Assembly (NCBI RefSeq): GCF_963973895.1
Contig: NZ_CAXBBF010000001.1
Origin: Porticoccus sp950063125
Lineage (GTDB): Bacteria > Pseudomonadota > Gammaproteobacteria > Pseudomonadales > Porticoccaceae
DNA: 64,000 bases
Direction: 5' to 3' (one strand)
Below are positions 34,605-44,802 of the stretch, piece after piece (within the stretch, counting starts at the first letter, position 1; each line of letters opens with the position of its first letter). A model generated the notes under the pieces. It was not told the origin of the DNA, searched no databases, and saw only the letters and a program-made list of their open reading frames with translations. The translations under genes were made by a program, and so were the position numbers.

Positions 34605-37600
34605 TTAAACGTCCTGGGGAAGTGGTTGCGGCAGGTCGTCGGTATCCGAGCCCTCCAGCCAATCCACCTTGTTCATTTTGCGCACCACCACGAACTCGTC
34701 ACGGTTGCAGCCGACGGTGCCGTAGTAGTTGAAGCCATAGGACTGTTGTGCGTAGCCACCGATCATATGCGTCGGCTTCATGACTATCCGGGTCACCGAG
34801 TTGTGGTGGCCACCCCGGGTGCCGGTCATTTCCGAGCCGGGGGTATTCACGATGCGCTCCTGGGCGTGGTACATCATTACCATGCCCTCGTTGACCCGCT
34901 GGCTGACCACTACCCGGCAGGCGATGGCGCCGTTGACGTTGAATACTTCCACCCAGTCGTTGTCCTCAATACCGGCTTTTTGTGCATCCACTTCGCTCAT
35001 CCAGATAATCGGCCCGCCCCGGGACAGGGTCAGCATCAGCAGGTTATCTGAGTAGGTGCTGTGGATGCCCCATTTCTGGTGGGGTGTGATCCAGTTCAGA
35101 ACAATCTCGGTATGGCCGTTGGGTTGCTTGCCCTTCACCAGGTCGATGGACTTGGTGCAGATCGGCGGTCGGTATGACACCATTTGTTCGCCGAATGCCT
35201 GCATCCACCTATGGTCCTGGTAGAACTGCTGACGCCCGGTGATGGTGCGCCAGGGAATCAGCTCATGGACATTGGTGTAACCGGCGTTATAGCTGACATG
35301 TTCATCCTCCAGCCCTGACCAGGTGGGGGAGGAGATGATCTTGCGCGGCTGTGCCTGGATGTCGCGGAAGCGGATTTTTTCATCGTGCTTCGGTTCCGCC
35401 AGGTGCTTGTGGTCGCGCCCCGTGAGTTTACCGAGCGCATCCCAAGCTTTAACCGCCACATTGCCGTTGGTCTCCGGCGCCAGACTGAGCACCATTTCGG
35501 CGGCGTCGATGGCGGTATCGATGCGCGGTTGTCCGTGACTGATACCCTCTTCGGTAACGGTGTAATTCAGTTTGCGCAGCAGTTCCACTTCTTCATCGGT
35601 GTTCCAGCCGATGCCCTTGCCACCGTTACCGAGTTTTTCCAGCAGCGGTCCCAGGGAGGTAAACTTTTTGTATGTATTGGGGTAGTCCCGCTCCACCGCC
35701 ACGATGTTCGGTGCGGTTTTGCCGGGAATCAGCTCGCACTCGCCCTTCTTCCAGTCCTGTACCTCGAAGGGTTGCGACAACTCTCCGGGAGTATCGTGGA
35801 GGGTGGGCACGGTGACGATATCGGTCTCCACGCCGAGGTTGCCGTTCAGGGCGGCGATCTCGGAGAACTTTTTGGCGATGCCCTTGTAGATGTCCCAGTC
35901 AGAGCGCGCTTCCCAGGCTGGATCGGCGGCTTTTGACAGCGGGTGGATAAAGGGGTGCATGTCCGAGGTGTTGAGGTCGTCCTTCTCGTACCAGGTGGCG
36001 GTAGGCAACACGATATCCGAGTACAGGGCGGTGGAGGACATGCGGAAGTCCAGGGTGACCACCAGGTCCAGTTTGCCCTCGGGACCTTGTTCCTCAAAGT
36101 CGATTTCCTTGGGAATCAGGTCACTGCCGCGGGCGAAGTTATCCTCGTTCATGACACCGTTGTTGGTGCCAAGCAGGTACTTGAGCATGTACTCGTGGCC
36201 CTTGCCGGATGATCCGAGCAGGTTGGATCGCCAGATAAACATATTGCGCGGAAAGTTGGCGGGGTTGTCTGGTTGTTCAGAAGCAAATTTCAAATGCCCG
36301 GATTTCAGTTGCTGGACGACATAATCCTTCGGATCCATGCCGGCTTCAGCAGCTTCACGGGCAACCTGTAGCGGGTTACGGTTGAGCTGCGGCGCTGAGG
36401 GGAGCCAGCCCATGCGTTCGGCCTTGATGTTGTAGTCGAGCATGTGCTCCGGCCACTGGGATTTGTCCGCCAGTGGTGACAACACCTCGTGGACACTGAC
36501 TTTCTCGTGGCGCCATTGGGAACTGTGATTGTAGAAGAAGCTGGTGCCGTTCATCTGGCGCGGCGGACGGCTCCAGTCCAGACCAAAGGCCAATGGCAGC
36601 CAACCGGTCTGCGGGCGCAGTTTTTCCTGGCCCACGTAATGTGCCCAGCCACCACCGCTCTGGCCAACACAGCCGCACATGATGAGCATATTGATCAGCG
36701 CGCGATAGCTCATATCCATGTGATACCAGTGGTTCATGCCGGCACCGACGATGATCATGGATTTGCCGCTGGTTTTGTTGGCGTTGTCGGCGAACTCCCT
36801 GGCCACCTGGATAACGCGGTCCCGGGGCACACCGGTGATTTTCTCCTGCCAGGCGGGGGTGAAGGGGCTGTCGTCGTCGTAACTGGCGGCGACATTGCCA
36901 CCGCCGAGGCCGCGATCGATGCCGTAGTTGGCCATGGTCAGGTCGTAGACGGTGGCGACTCTGGCGGTGGAACTGTCGCCCAGTTGAATCTCCCGCACCG
37001 GCACCAGTCGAGGCAGAACATCGTCGTGCTCGCAGTAGTTCCAGTGCTCGTTGCGTTCATCTGCGGCAAAGTGCGGGAAGGCCACAGCCACGGTGTTGTC
37101 ACCAATCAGCGAGAGCTGTAGTTTGACATCATTGCCATTCTCCCCCTCACGTGGCTCGATATTCCATTTTCCCTTTCCTTGTTCCGCTGAGGGCTCCCCC
37201 CATCGGTAGCCGACGGAGCCCAGCGGAGATACCAGCTCGCCACTGGGTTCATCCAGTGCGATGGTTTTCCACTCCGGGTTGTTGTCCTGGCCGAGTTTGC
37301 CGTCCAGGTCGGAAGCTCGCAGGAAGCGGGTGGGGCAGTAGTGGCCGTCTTTCTCCTCCAGCAGCACCAGCATCGGCATGTCGGAGTAGCGGCGCACGTA
37401 CTCGGTGAAGTACTCACTGGGTTTCTCCAGGTGAAACTCTTTGAGAATCACGTGACCAAAGGCCATACCCAGGGCCGCATCGGTACCCTGTTTAGGACTC
37501 AGCCAGATGTCGGTCAGCTTCGCCACTTCGGCGTAGTCGGGGGTGATTGCGACGGTTTTGGCCCCTTTGTAACGCACTTCGGTAAGGAAGTGAGCATCGG

Positions 37601-38390
37601 GGGTCCGGGTCTGGGGCACGTTGGAACCCCAGGCGATGATGTAGTTGGAGTTGTACCAGTCGGCGGATTCCGGCACATCAGTCTGCTCGCCCCAGGTCAT
37701 CGGCGAGGCCGGTGGCAGGTCGCAGTACCAGTCGTAGAAGCTCAGGCACACGCCACCGATCAGCGACAGGTAGCGGGAGCCGGCGGCATAGGAGACCATC
37801 GACATGGCGGGAATCGGGGAGAAACCGATGATGCGATCGGGACCATACTGTTTAGCGGTATACACATTGGCGGCGGCGATGATTTCGTTGACTTCCTCCC
37901 AGGAAGATCGAATGTAGCCGCCCAGGCCGCGTGTGCTCTTGTAGCTCCTGGCCCGTAGCGGGTCCTCGACGATAAAGGCCCAGGCATCCACCGGGTTGTC
38001 GAACCGCTTGCGGGCGTCGCGCCACAGTTTCAACAGCGGCTTGCGCACCTTGGGGTACTTGAGGCGGTTGGCGCTGTAGATGTACCAGGAATAGCTGGCG
38101 CCGCGGGGGCAGCCGCGGGGTTCGTGATTGGGCAGGTCCGGGCGGGTACGCGGGTAATCGGTCTGCTGGGTTTCCCAAGTGATCAGACCGTTCTTGACGT
38201 AGATTTTCCAGCTGCAGGAACCGGTGCAGTTGACGCCGTGGGTGGAGCGCACAATCTTGTCGTGCTGCCAGCGCTGGCGGTAGCTGTTTTCCCATTCACG
38301 ATTCTGGTTGCGGGTCTCGCCGTGACCGTCGGCAAACTCTCCTGTGACGGTTTTCTTGAAGAACTGCAAGCTGTCGATGAAGTGACTCAT
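34605..38390 (-). CDS. narG: Respiratory nitrate reductase alpha subunit (Mo-bisMGD)
   Basis: 1261 residues, the catalytic subunit on the cytoplasmic side, reducing nitrate to nitrite. The N-terminal HGVNCTGSCSWKIYV gives the His/Cys ligands of the FS0 cluster. DWYNSNYIIAWGSNVPQTRT contains the aspartate that binds Mo in NarG. The N-terminus lacks a working Tat twin-arginine cleavage site, as usual for membrane-bound NarG. In the 57-bp gap after narK2, GGCAG-TAAG-CTGCC (38414-38427) could form a small hairpin before the AGAGAGAG ribosome binding region. Confidence 0.98.
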   Translation of the reverse strand: MSHFIDSLQFFKKTVTGEFADGHGETRNQNREWENSYRQRWQHDKIVRSTHGVNCTGSCSWKIYVKNGLITWETQQTDYPRTRPDLPNHEPRGCPRGASYSWYIYSANRLKYPKVRKPLLKLWRDARKRFDNPVDAWAFIVEDPLRARSYKSTRGLGGYIRSSWEEVNEIIAAANVYTAKQYGPDRIIGFSPIPAMSMVSYAAGSRYLSLIGGVCLSFYDWYCDLPPASPMTWGEQTDVPESADWYNSNYIIAWGSNVPQTRTPDAHFLTEVRYKGAKTVAITPDYAEVAKLTDIWLSPKQGTDAALGMAFGHVILKEFHLEKPSEYFTEYVRRYSDMPMLVLLEEKDGHYCPTRFLRASDLDGKLGQDNNPEWKTIALDEPSGELVSPLGSVGYRWGEPSAEQGKGKWNIEPREGENGNDVKLQLSLIGDNTVAVAFPHFAADERNEHWNYCEHDDVLPRLVPVREIQLGDSSTARVATVYDLTMANYGIDRGLGGGNVAASYDDDSPFTPAWQEKITGVPRDRVIQVAREFADNANKTSGKSMIIVGAGMNHWYHMDMSYRALINMLIMCGCVGQSGGGWAHYVGQEKLRPQTGWLPLAFGLDWSRPPRQMNGTSFFYNHSSQWRHEKVSVHEVLSPLADKSQWPEHMLDYNIKAERMGWLPSAPQLNRNPLQVAREAAEAGMDPKDYVVQQLKSGHLKFASEQPDNPANFPRNMFIWRSNLLGSSGKGHEYMLKYLLGTNNGVMNEDNFARGSDLIPKEIDFEEQGPEGKLDLVVTLDFRMSSTALYSDIVLPTATWYEKDDLNTSDMHPFIHPLSKAADPAWEARSDWDIYKGIAKKFSEIAALNGNLGVETDIVTVPTLHDTPGELSQPFEVQDWKKGECELIPGKTAPNIVAVERDYPNTYKKFTSLGPLLEKLGNGGKGIGWNTDEEVELLRKLNYTVTEEGISHGQPRIDTAIDAAEMVLSLAPETNGNVAVKAWDALGKLTGRDHKHLAEPKHDEKIRFRDIQAQPRKIISSPTWSGLEDEHVSYNAGYTNVHELIPWRTITGRQQFYQDHRWMQAFGEQMVSYRPPICTKSIDLVKGKQPNGHTEIVLNWITPHQKWGIHSTYSDNLLMLTLSRGGPIIWMSEVDAQKAGIEDNDWVEVFNVNGAIACRVVVSQRVNEGMVMMYHAQERIVNTPGSEMTGTRGGHHNSVTRIVMKPTHMIGGYAQQSYGFNYYGTVGCNRDEFVVVRKMNKVDWLEGSDTDDLPQPLPQDV

Positions 38391-38447
38391 AGCGTTACTC
38401 TCTCTTGATCGGTGGCAGTAAGCTGCCGACTCGGGTAGTGGCTTCAG

Positions 38448-40112
38448 TTACGGGTTGTAAAATTCGTCATCCTTTTTCGGGGCAAAGTCCTTTCCACAGT
38501 TTGGGCAGTGAACGAGGGTTTCAGCACGGTTTTTACGCAGGTAGAACCACCAGTTGATGCCGATACATACTGCGTAGAAAGCCGCAAAGCCGATCAGCGC
38601 TACTTCCGGGGTGGTGGCGGTAATCTGTTCTCCAATAACCTTGGGGATGTAGAACGCGCCGTACGCGGCCACCGCGGAAGTCCAGCCCAGTACCGGGCCG
38701 GCCTGCTCTTTCGGGAAGACCATGGCGATGGTGCGGAAGGTGGAGCCGTTGCCGATACCGGTGGCGGCGAACAGCACCAGGAACAGCAGAAAGAAGGGCA
38801 GGAAGAACTCCTCAGGGGTCGCGGAGTTGTAGGCGGCTTTCATGTAGTAGGCTACGCCGAGGGCGCTGGCCACCATCACCACGGAGCAGATCTGGGTGAC
38901 CATGGCGCCGCCCAGCTTGTCGGCAATCCAGCCACCCACCGGGCGGATCAGCGCACCGATGAAGGGTCCCATCCAGGCATACATCAGGGCGCTGGGGCCG
39001 TTGACGTTGATGGTGTCGTGGGTCATAACGCCATCCACCATGATGTGCTGGTAACCGAAGATTACCTTGATGGCCAGCGGGAAAGAGGCGGCAAAGCCGA
39101 TGAACGAGCCGAAGGTCATGGTGTAGATAACACTCATCACCCAGGTGTGCGGGTTATTGAAAATCTTGTACTGGCGGGTCAGGCTGGTGCCAATAGCACC
39201 GGGCAACATTTTCAGCCAGAACACGGTGGAGCCGATCACCAGCACCATGACGATTTCTTTTGGTACACCAAAGCCGGAACCATTGGCGGACTCCGGTAAC
39301 AGCAGCCACAGGCCCACGGCGGCGGTGACGAAGCCAATCAGCAGCATACCCGCGATCATGCCAAAACTGACCACCGTATTCGGTAGGTCGGGTGACACCT
39401 CCTGGGAGCGTATGTTGTTCATGCCGAACCAGCCGGCGAAGGCCAGTGGAATCAGCAGCACCAGCCAGATGTAACCGGCGTTGTGAATCCAGGTTTCACT
39501 GCCTGCGGGTATCTTGCCGATCAGGGTGCCGGAGGTGTTTTCCAGAATCATGGAATCACCGCCGAACAGACCAAACGTCATCACCAGCGGGATCAGGATC
39601 TGCATGGTAGTGACCCCGAAATTGCCGAGTCCGGCGTTCAGTCCCAGTGCCAGCCCCTGTTGTTTCTTGGGAAAGAAGAAGCTGATGTTGGACATGGATG
39701 ATGCGAAATTGCCGCCACCGAAGCCGGACAGCAGCGCCAGCGCCTGGAACACCCACAGTGGCGTGTTTTTATCCTGCAGGGCGATACCGGTACCGACGGC
39801 GGGGATCATCAATAGCGCAGTGGTGAAGAAAATAGTGTTGCGCCCGCCGCACAGCCGGATAAAAAAGCTGCTGGGTATTCGCAGGGTGGCGCCGGTCAGG
39901 CCGGCAATGGCGGTGAGGGTGAACAGCTCGGATTGGGCGAATGGAAAACCCAGGTTCAGCATCTGTACCGTGATAATGCCCCAGTAGAGCCACACGGCAA
40001 ATCCGCACAGCAGGCTGGGAATCGATATCCAGAGATTTCGAGTGGCAATCTTTTTGCCTTCTGATTCCCAGAACCGGGTATCTTCGACATCCCATTTTTG
40101 TAGATCGGCCAT
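38448..40112 (-). CDS. narK2: NarK2-type nitrate/nitrite transporter (MFS)
   Basis: 554 residues, major facilitator with 12 or more helices. FWESEGKKIATRNLWISIPSLL is the NarK start, and GGGNFASSMSNISFFFPKKQQG and GLNAGLGNFGVTTMQ are nitrate-signature glycine-rich helices; a second such run is GIGNGSTFRTIAMVFPKEQ. It ends in a cytoplasmic tail VHCPNCGKDFAPKKDD holding a lone CxxC pair. The usual role in a K1-K2 pair is nitrate/nitrite exchange. It lies 25 bp after narK1. Confidence 0.93.
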   Translation of the reverse strand: MADLQKWDVEDTRFWESEGKKIATRNLWISIPSLLCGFAVWLYWGIITVQMLNLGFPFAQSELFTLTAIAGLTGATLRIPSSFFIRLCGGRNTIFFTTALLMIPAVGTGIALQDKNTPLWVFQALALLSGFGGGNFASSMSNISFFFPKKQQGLALGLNAGLGNFGVTTMQILIPLVMTFGLFGGDSMILENTSGTLIGKIPAGSETWIHNAGYIWLVLLIPLAFAGWFGMNNIRSQEVSPDLPNTVVSFGMIAGMLLIGFVTAAVGLWLLLPESANGSGFGVPKEIVMVLVIGSTVFWLKMLPGAIGTSLTRQYKIFNNPHTWVMSVIYTMTFGSFIGFAASFPLAIKVIFGYQHIMVDGVMTHDTINVNGPSALMYAWMGPFIGALIRPVGGWIADKLGGAMVTQICSVVMVASALGVAYYMKAAYNSATPEEFFLPFFLLFLVLFAATGIGNGSTFRTIAMVFPKEQAGPVLGWTSAVAAYGAFYIPKVIGEQITATTPEVALIGFAAFYAVCIGINWWFYLRKNRAETLVHCPNCGKDFAPKKDDEFYNP

Positions 40113-40137
40113 GATGGCTCTCCTCGTGAGTACAGTC

Positions 40138-41421
40138 TTATAACGTTAAAAAATCGTCGGCTTTTGCCTGATCCAGCCGGTGCCGAAATTGATCCAGTTT
40201 GATGGCGTAAAACATCAGCACCATGCAGCCCGCCAGCACTCCGTAGAGCAACATGAAGCAGGAACTGCGAATGCCGGTGAGGTCGGCCGCCAAACCGAAC
40301 AGGATGGGCAGCGAGAAGCCGCCGAGAGCGCCGATGGCGGCCACCGCGCCGCCTACCACACCGACGTTATCCGGGTAATAGTCGTAGATAATCCGGTAAA
40401 TACTGGCCTTGCCGAAGCCCATCGCCAGCCCCATTACGAAGGTCAGTAGTACGAACACCCACAGGTTGATGTGGATGTTGAGGAACAGATTCCGCTCGAT
40501 GCCGTGGATGGTCATGGTGGTGGGCGGGTAGGAGAGGAAAAACAGGCATACCAGACACACCCAGAACACTGACCAGTTGATGCGGCGGGCGCCAAAGTTG
40601 TCGGCGAACCAGCCCCCCAGGGCGCGAACAATGGCTGCCGGCAGGGTGAACAGCATGGTGACAAAAGAGGCGGTTTTCAGGTCGAGGCCGTATTCGCCCA
40701 CATAGTACTGGGGCAGCCACAGGGTCAGGGCCAGGAAGCCGCCGAACACAAAATAGTAGTAGAGGCCGAAGCGCCACACCCGCAGTTCCCGTAGGGGGCG
40801 CATTTCCTCCGTCCAGCATTGCCGGGACCTGGTTCGTTGGCTTCTGTCCGAGGGCGACCAGCTAAAGAACCAGAACAGTATCGCGATTGCCAGCAGCACA
40901 GTGCCGTAGATGTTGGGTACTGCCTGCCAACCATAAGAGAGGATAATCAACGGTGCCACCAGGTTGGTGATGGCGGCCCCGGCATTGCCGGCACCGAAGA
41001 TACCCATGGCGGTGCCTTGTTGTGAGGCCGGGAACCAGCCGGAAACCAGGCTGATCCCGGTGGCAAAGGTGCCTCCGGCGATACCAAGTACCAAGCCGAT
41101 ACTGAGAAACTGCCCAAAGGTCCTGGCGTAGGGGAGGGTGAACAGCGCCAGCGCCACAATCAGCGATTGCACAAAAAATACCAGCCGACCGCCAAAATGC
41201 TCCGCCAGCACGCCGCTGATCAGTCGGGCCAGAGCACCGGTAAGAATCGGTGCCGCCACCAGCAGACCGAAGGCGGTTTCGCTCAGACCCAGGTCAGTTT
41301 TGATCTGCATGCCGAGAATGGCAAACAGGGTCCAGGCGGCAAAATGGGCGGCAAAGGCGGTTGTGCAGATACCGAGGCTGTACCACTGGAGTGGCCGGTT
41401 TTGTGACTGGACTGTGGTCAT
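40138..41421 (-). CDS. narK1: NarK1-type nitrate transporter (MFS)
   Basis: 427 residues, 12 helices. It belongs to the shorter NarK1 group, thought to import nitrate with protons. GIAGGTFATGISLVSGWFPASQQG and MGIFGAGNAGAAITN form the first nitrate-signature region; GLAMGFGKASIYRIIYDYYPDNVG forms the second. It is the first gene of narK1-narK2-narGHJI-PPIase, the order known from Pseudomonas. The promoter region with ANR and NarL sites is at 41453-41547, and narX diverges from the other side. Confidence 0.94.
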   Translation of the reverse strand: MTTVQSQNRPLQWYSLGICTTAFAAHFAAWTLFAILGMQIKTDLGLSETAFGLLVAAPILTGALARLISGVLAEHFGGRLVFFVQSLIVALALFTLPYARTFGQFLSIGLVLGIAGGTFATGISLVSGWFPASQQGTAMGIFGAGNAGAAITNLVAPLIILSYGWQAVPNIYGTVLLAIAILFWFFSWSPSDRSQRTRSRQCWTEEMRPLRELRVWRFGLYYYFVFGGFLALTLWLPQYYVGEYGLDLKTASFVTMLFTLPAAIVRALGGWFADNFGARRINWSVFWVCLVCLFFLSYPPTTMTIHGIERNLFLNIHINLWVFVLLTFVMGLAMGFGKASIYRIIYDYYPDNVGVVGGAVAAIGALGGFSLPILFGLAADLTGIRSSCFMLLYGVLAGCMVLMFYAIKLDQFRHRLDQAKADDFLTL

Positions 41422-41452
41422 GGGCTTTTCATTTTCTCCCGAATGTGGTTTG

Positions 41453-41547
41453 AATGTAGTAACAGTGAGTGGCCCCGGACATGACCTGTATCAATCATCG
41501 AACCGCTTGAATTTGATGGGGTTTTTGAAAGTACTACCTAGGTGGTA
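41453..41547 (-). promoter_or_regulatory. narK1 promoter: ANR/FNR-type box with upstream NarL-like palindrome
   Basis: Read on the minus strand: a 16-bp near-palindrome at 41547-41532 (plus strand TACTACCTAGGTGGTA) resembles a NarL 7-2-7 site. Next comes TTGAT-ACAG-GTCAT at 41494-41481, then TACATT as -10 at 41458-41453. The box centre is 32 bp from the -10 centre and the palindrome centre is 52 bp above the box. Both features fit anaerobic, nitrate-induced control. The same region may also serve the divergent narX. Confidence 0.75.
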
Positions 41548-41650
41548 GGTCGATTTTTTTTAAAAAACCTTAAATAACATAAGGTTGTTTTTGGTTGTGG
41601 GGATGGGTGGAGTTGACTGCTCCGAAAGTGGATATTTGGTGGTAATAACC

Positions 41651-43522
41651 ATGGCAATGATGCTGACCGGCAGGAAATTGCGTTTTTCCCAATCGATTGC
41701 GATTCAGGTGTTGATCCCGATGTTGGTGATCGGTCTGCTTGCTCTGTCGAGCATGCTGGTCTCCCTGCTGGTGACGCTTAACACCCAGCACGATGCCGAG
41801 GCGATCAATATTGCCGGTTCGATGCGGATGCAGACCTACCGTATTGCGGTACATCTGCAGCAGGCCGTGGCGGGAGAGGCAGATCCGAAAGATTTGACTG
41901 ATACCCTGACGGAAGAGCGCCGCACTTTTTCTGAGAAGCTGTATCAATCGAGCATTGCCCGGGTGGCGGGCGAGCGAAGTGACATCAGTCTGAAACGCGC
42001 CTACCAGAGGGTGGTCACTAACTGGGAACAGCATATGGACCCGTTATTGTTGTCTCTGAGTTCTGCTGAACAGGGGAGGCTGGCGGCGGCCAGTCGGGAA
42101 TACCTGGGGTATGTCGAGGAACACGTGGGCGATATTGACAGGTTGGTGCTGAGCATCCAGCAAAACACCGAGGAGAAAATTGAGCTATTGGGCATTTATG
42201 AAGGGCTCAGCATTTTCCTGTCATTTCTGGCATTGGTGTTCATCGTCATGCGCACCGACCAGAACCTCGTTCGACCTCTGCAGGATCTGGTGCGGGCCGC
42301 CGAGCACACCAGTGTCGGGGATTTCTCCTACCGCACCTATTACGAGGCGGTCAATGAGATTGGCCTGCTGTGCAGTACCTTCAACGATATGTCCGCCAAT
42401 CTGGCGCGACACTATCGAAAACTGGAGGACATGGTGGATGAAAAAACCGCCCAGCTGCAGCGCTCCAACCAGATGCTGGATTTCCTCTACAACACTGCGC
42501 AGCGACTGTCGGAAGGGGTGGGAGGCAGTCACCAACCCTTCGGGGACATCTTGGCCGATCTGAAAGCGCTGACCGGGATCCCGTGTATTTCCCTGTGCCT
42601 GGCCAACGAGGCCAACACCGACAAATATGATTTGATTCTGCCTGCCGGGGAAGAACGCGATTGTCTGATCCGCGACTGTAAAAACTGTTTCATGCAGCCT
42701 GACAGTGATCATCAGACTCAGGGTGAGTCGTCATTTGCCATCGAGGATTCCAGCGACAATTTTGGCTTTCTGTATATCAACACTGGCCCCAATCTGGTGC
42801 TGGAGCCATGGCAACAGCGGCTTATCGAAGCCGTGGTGGAACATCTGGCGGCGGCCATGGCGCTGCACTACCGGGAAGGGCTGAGTCGTCGGGTGATGCT
42901 GTTCGAGGAGCGCTCCATTATCGCCAGGGAGTTGCATGACTCTCTGGCTCAGTCCCTGTCCTACATGAAGATGCAAGTGGCGCGGCTGGTGCGGCTGTTT
43001 GATCGGGAGGCCCCGGAAGAGCAACTGCGCGAAGGCTTAGAGGATCTGCAGCAGGGATTGAATGCCGCCTATCGGCATTTGCGGGAACTACTGACGACTT
43101 TCCGGCTGAAACTGGATGCCCCGAGCCTTTACCAGGCATTGAAAGCCACGGTGGATGAATTTGATCGCCAAAGTGAGCAGACTGAGGTGAAGCTGGAGTT
43201 CCACTTGGGACACTGTCCGTTGACCGCCAATGAGGATATCCATGTTTTGCAGATTATCCGCGAGGCCATCACCAATGCCTTCAAGCACGCCGGGGCCAAT
43301 TGTATTGAATTGCGCTGTGAGCGAGGTGCCGATAACCGCGCAGTCTTCCGGGTGCTGGACGATGGTGTGGGGATTACCACTGACCCGGTCAAGGAGCATC
43401 ACTACGGGCTTTCTACCATGCGGGAACGGGCGGAACTGTTACAGGGTACCCTGGATATACACCCCGGGGAGGAGGGGGGTACCGAAGTGGTTCTCAGTTT
43501 TATGCCAGATGCCTTTTCCTGA
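41651..43522 (+). CDS. narX: Nitrate/nitrite sensor histidine kinase
   Basis: 623 residues from the ATG at 41651 (a longer frame begins at 41585 but lacks a site). Helix 1 (about 17-42) is followed by the periplasmic P-box INIAGSMRMQTYRIAVH, which binds nitrate. A second helix near 180-200, a HAMP region and a central module with cysteines at about C338, C343 and C346 (DCLIRDCKNC) come next. The kinase core has the H-box ARELHDSLAQSLSYMKMQ (H429) and an ATPase domain with DDGVGI and GLSTMRERAELL. This is the NarX layout. The cognate narL follows by 104 bp. Confidence 0.95.
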   Translation: MAMMLTGRKLRFSQSIAIQVLIPMLVIGLLALSSMLVSLLVTLNTQHDAEAINIAGSMRMQTYRIAVHLQQAVAGEADPKDLTDTLTEERRTFSEKLYQSSIARVAGERSDISLKRAYQRVVTNWEQHMDPLLLSLSSAEQGRLAAASREYLGYVEEHVGDIDRLVLSIQQNTEEKIELLGIYEGLSIFLSFLALVFIVMRTDQNLVRPLQDLVRAAEHTSVGDFSYRTYYEAVNEIGLLCSTFNDMSANLARHYRKLEDMVDEKTAQLQRSNQMLDFLYNTAQRLSEGVGGSHQPFGDILADLKALTGIPCISLCLANEANTDKYDLILPAGEERDCLIRDCKNCFMQPDSDHQTQGESSFAIEDSSDNFGFLYINTGPNLVLEPWQQRLIEAVVEHLAAAMALHYREGLSRRVMLFEERSIIARELHDSLAQSLSYMKMQVARLVRLFDREAPEEQLREGLEDLQQGLNAAYRHLRELLTTFRLKLDAPSLYQALKATVDEFDRQSEQTEVKLEFHLGHCPLTANEDIHVLQIIREAITNAFKHAGANCIELRCERGADNRAVFRVLDDGVGITTDPVKEHHYGLSTMRERAELLQGTLDIHPGEEGGTEVVLSFMPDAFS

Positions 43523-43626
43523 GTAAAATGATCAACTATTCACCTGCGCCAGATCAATTTATTTTAAGGAGTGGCGTTCTAAACTAACCCTATTGTGATA
43601 ATGATGTACCTTTTGAAGAGGCGACC

Positions 43627-44283
43627 ATGAACGAGTCTAAAAGCAAATTGATCCTGGTGGATGACCACCCGTTACTGCGCAAGGGCGTACGCCAGCTATT
43701 GGCGCTGGAGGACGATATGGAGGTGGTCGGTGAAGCCAGTAATGGTCGCGATGCGGTTGAATTGGTCAAGCGACAGGGACAGGACGTAGACCTCGTGCTG
43801 CTCGATCTGAGCATGAAAGGCATGGATGGCATCGAGACTCTCCGGGAAATGCGCGAGGCGGGCGTGTGCTGCCGTATTGTGGTATTTACGGTTTCCGATG
43901 AGAGCAAAGATATGCTGGCGGCGTTCAAGGCCGGAGCCGATGGCTATCTGCTGAAAGATATGGAACCAGCGGAGCTGGTGGAAAGAATCCGTGATGCCTG
44001 TATCGGCAAGATGGTGCTGTCACACGAGCTCACCGAGGTGCTGGCCAAGGCTTTTCGTGATAACGCCCGCCAGGAACAGGATTCAGGCTACGATGCGCTG
44101 ACTCGTCGCGAAAAGGAAATCCTGCGCATGGTGTCTGCCGGGCTGAGCAACAAGCTGATTGGTCGCGAACTCGATATTGCTGAGGCGACGGTCAAGGTCC
44201 ACGTTAAACACCTGCTGAAAAAACTCGGTTTGCGCTCACGGGTAGAGGCCGCTGTCTGGGCGGTGGAACACAAGAAAAATTAA
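43627..44283 (+). CDS. narL: Nitrate/nitrite response regulator
   Basis: 218 residues. Receiver domain with acidic pair D12/D13 and phospho-acceptor D60 in LLDLSMKGMDG. The C-terminal LuxR-type helix-turn-helix is LTRREKEILRMVSAGLSNKLIG, then VKVHVKHLLKKLGLRSRVEA. It is the partner of NarX. The 16-bp palindromes at 41532 and 49057 are its likely targets. The 104-bp gap after narX has no terminator, so the pair is probably co-transcribed. Confidence 0.95.
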   Translation: MNESKSKLILVDDHPLLRKGVRQLLALEDDMEVVGEASNGRDAVELVKRQGQDVDLVLLDLSMKGMDGIETLREMREAGVCCRIVVFTVSDESKDMLAAFKAGADGYLLKDMEPAELVERIRDACIGKMVLSHELTEVLAKAFRDNARQEQDSGYDALTRREKEILRMVSAGLSNKLIGRELDIAEATVKVHVKHLLKKLGLRSRVEAAVWAVEHKKN

Positions 44284-44316
44284 TGTGAATCATTTCTTCC
44301 GAGCGGAGTTTCTCCT

Positions 44317-44802
44317 ATGGGCTCGTCTTATCTACCTCGCGCGGTCTGGCTGGCACGTGCCGAAACCCTGGTTTTCCCACTCTGTCGCCAGGTGCCTTTT
44401 CGAATACAGCAATGGTTGCTGGAAAATGTACTTCAGCAATTGCTGGCGGAGGCTTCTGCTGAAGGTGAGCTGGCATTCCTCGAAGGTCGAACCCTGGAAA
44501 TCCGGGTGACCGATATGGGTGTCGGTTGGCACATTATTGGCTGCCATCCCCGTTTGTTGGTCTTGCCGCCGAACGACACAGCCGATGTCACTATTCTTGG
44601 TCGCGCCAGAGCGTTTGTGTTACTCGCCTCTGGTCGCGAAGACCCCGATACGCTGTTTTTCCGTCGCGAGCTTTGCCTGGAGGGTGATACTGAACTGGGC
44701 CTTGGAGTGAAAAACCTTCTGGACAGCATAGAACGCGATGTCTTGCCCCTGCCGTTAAGACGGTTGTTGTCGGGTGCGGGGGCCATGGCAAATGGTATTT
44801 AA
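44317..44802 (+). CDS. ubiT: UbiT, SCP2-domain accessory factor for O2-independent ubiquinone synthesis
   Basis: 161 residues with an SCP2 lipid-binding fold (about 40-140): VLQQLLAEASAEGELAFLEGRTLEIRVTDMG, then DVTILGRARAFVLLASGREDPDTLFFRRELCLEGDTELG (region given in part). The FFRREL-L-GDTELGL part is the best-known YhbT/UbiT signature. UbiT works with UbiU and UbiV, both encoded 1.6-4 kb downstream. It lies 33 bp after narL in the same direction, so it may share the narXL transcript. Confidence 0.9.
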   Translation: MGSSYLPRAVWLARAETLVFPLCRQVPFRIQQWLLENVLQQLLAEASAEGELAFLEGRTLEIRVTDMGVGWHIIGCHPRLLVLPPNDTADVTILGRARAFVLLASGREDPDTLFFRRELCLEGDTELGLGVKNLLDSIERDVLPLPLRRLLSGAGAMANGI